Source of the DNA: Alphaproteobacteria bacterium
GTDB taxonomy: Bacteria > Pseudomonadota > Alphaproteobacteria > Rhizobiales > Xanthobacteraceae
Direction of reading: 5' to 3'
Assembly: GCA_005883445.1 (NCBI GenBank)
Contig: VAZL01000265.1
Location: forward strand, 1-6,005
Length of the DNA stretch: 6,005 bases
The translations under genes and the position numbers were made by a program. Position 1 is the stretch's first letter. Each line of letters opens with the position of its first letter. The notes beneath the pieces were generated by a model that worked only from the letters and a program-made list of their open reading frames with translations, did no database searches and was not told the origin of the DNA. This document shows, in pieces, positions 5,284 to 6,005 of this stretch.

Positions 5284-6005
5284 TGGATGCCGAGGACCGC
5301 TGGATTCATACCACGCCGCGCAAGTCGGCGACCTTTGACGACTACTCGATCTCGGAAATCCGTCGCGCGGCTGCAACCGGCATCTATGACATTCGAGGTT
5401 TCGGCGCGAAGCGCAAGCTTCCGGACTTCGACGATCTGCTTTTCCTGGGGGCCTCCATCAGTCGCTATCCGCTCGAAGGCTATCGTGAGAAGTGCGCCAC
5501 CGACGTGACCGTCGGAACCCGCTTCGCCAAGAAGCCGATCACGTTGAAGATTCCGATCACTATTGCCGGGATGAGCTTCGGGGCTCTATCGGCGCAGGCG
5601 AAGGAAGCGCTTGGGCGCGGCGCCAGCGCGGTGGGCACGTCCACGACGACTGGCGATGGCGGCATGACCGCCGAGGAGCGCGCGCATTCGCGCATCCTCG
5701 TCTATCAAGTGTTGCCGTCACGCTATGGCATGAATCTCGACGACCTCAGAAAAGCGGACGCTATCGAGGTGGTCGTTGGCCAAGGGGCGAAGCCGGGAGG
5801 TGGTGGCATGCTGCTCGGCCACAAGATCTCGGCGCGCGTTGCCGAGATGCGCACGTTGCCGGAAGGGATCGACCAGCGCTCGGCCTGCCGCCACCCGGAT
5901 TGGACCGGGCCTGATGATCTGGAGATCAAGATCCATGAGCTGCGCGAGATCACCGACTGGGAGAAGCCGATCTACGTCAAAGTGGGCGCATCGCGTCCGT
6001 ATTAC
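5283..6005 (+). CDS. glxD: FMN-binding glutamate-synthase-like subunit (GlxD/MgsC family), partial at right edge
   Basis: The first 241 residues of the synthase subunit, which by family knowledge carries FMN and an iron-sulfur cluster and makes the new C-N bond on a 2-oxoacid with nitrogen received from the amidotransferase. After an N-terminal extension (1-90) the (beta/alpha)8 barrel shows PITIAGMSFGALS (91-103), the phosphate/flavin-region GTSTTTGDGGMTAEE (118-132), VVVGQGAKPGGGGMLLGHKIS (163-183), the loop RHPDWTGPDDL (203-213) and PIYVKVGAS (229-237). Full members are about 440 residues, so roughly half is outside the window, including most of the expected cluster cysteines. The ATG at 5283 overlaps the glxC stop (TGATG); an ATG two codons later (5287) is in another frame. 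Third gene of the operon. In related loci a type III glutamine synthetase (glnT/gmaS) often follows, which is a prediction here. GlxD versus MgsC is undecided. Confidence 0.93.
   Translation, partial: MDAEDRWIHTTPRKSATFDDYSISEIRRAAATGIYDIRGFGAKRKLPDFDDLLFLGASISRYPLEGYREKCATDVTVGTRFAKKPITLKIPITIAGMSFGALSAQAKEALGRGASAVGTSTTTGDGGMTAEERAHSRILVYQVLPSRYGMNLDDLRKADAIEVVVGQGAKPGGGGMLLGHKISARVAEMRTLPEGIDQRSACRHPDWTGPDDLEIKIHELREITDWEKPIYVKVGASRPYY

Overview
The window reads as a stretch of a GC-rich alphaproteobacterial chromosome or large replicon, probably Rhizobiales/Bradyrhizobiaceae-like. I infer this from base composition, from the leucine/isoleucine/valine (HAAT)-type ABC transporter proteins typical of that group, and from a GlxBCD/MgsABC-like cluster. 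No rRNA, tRNA, CRISPR array, insertion sequence or phage gene was seen. It contains two divergent gene sets around one 148-base control region (about 3550-3697).

Left arm, all on the minus strand (transcribed right to left): an XRE-type helix-turn-helix/cupin regulator (2866-3549), a doubtful small gene (2591-2812), a periplasmic branched-chain-amino-acid/amide-type substrate-binding protein with a signal peptide and a strong ribosome binding site (1341-2543), a terminator-like hairpin in the gap (1301-1330), the permease livH (399-1274), and the permease livM, which overlaps livH by 4 bases and runs off the left edge (1-402). The ATPase genes livG and livF are expected just outside the window.

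Right arm, all on the plus strand: three genes with stop/start overlaps. They encode a class II (Ntn) glutamine amidotransferase (GlxB/MgsA-like, 3698-4594), a GXGXG beta-helix protein (GlxC/MgsB-like, 4594-5283) and the N-terminal half of an FMN-binding glutamate-synthase-like protein (GlxD/MgsC-like, 5283-6005, cut by the right edge). Together they are the three functional parts of a glutamate synthase split into separate chains. In known family members (N-methylglutamate synthase) such a trio moves ammonia from glutamine, or an alkylamine from a gamma-glutamylamide, onto a carbon acceptor.

Working model (inference): the transporter imports a nitrogen compound (amino acid, amide or amine-derived), the Glx/Mgs-like synthase handles its amide or amine nitrogen, and the XRE-cupin protein senses a related metabolite. 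Two inverted repeats in the divergent region, one with 7-base arms (3602-3622) and one with 6-base arms that are TTGACA on each strand (3636-3651), are good candidates for its operator and for the promoter -35 elements. The least ordinary points are these two dyads, the choice of glxB start, the hairpin between the binding protein gene and livH, and the two-frame small ORF between the regulator and the transporter.
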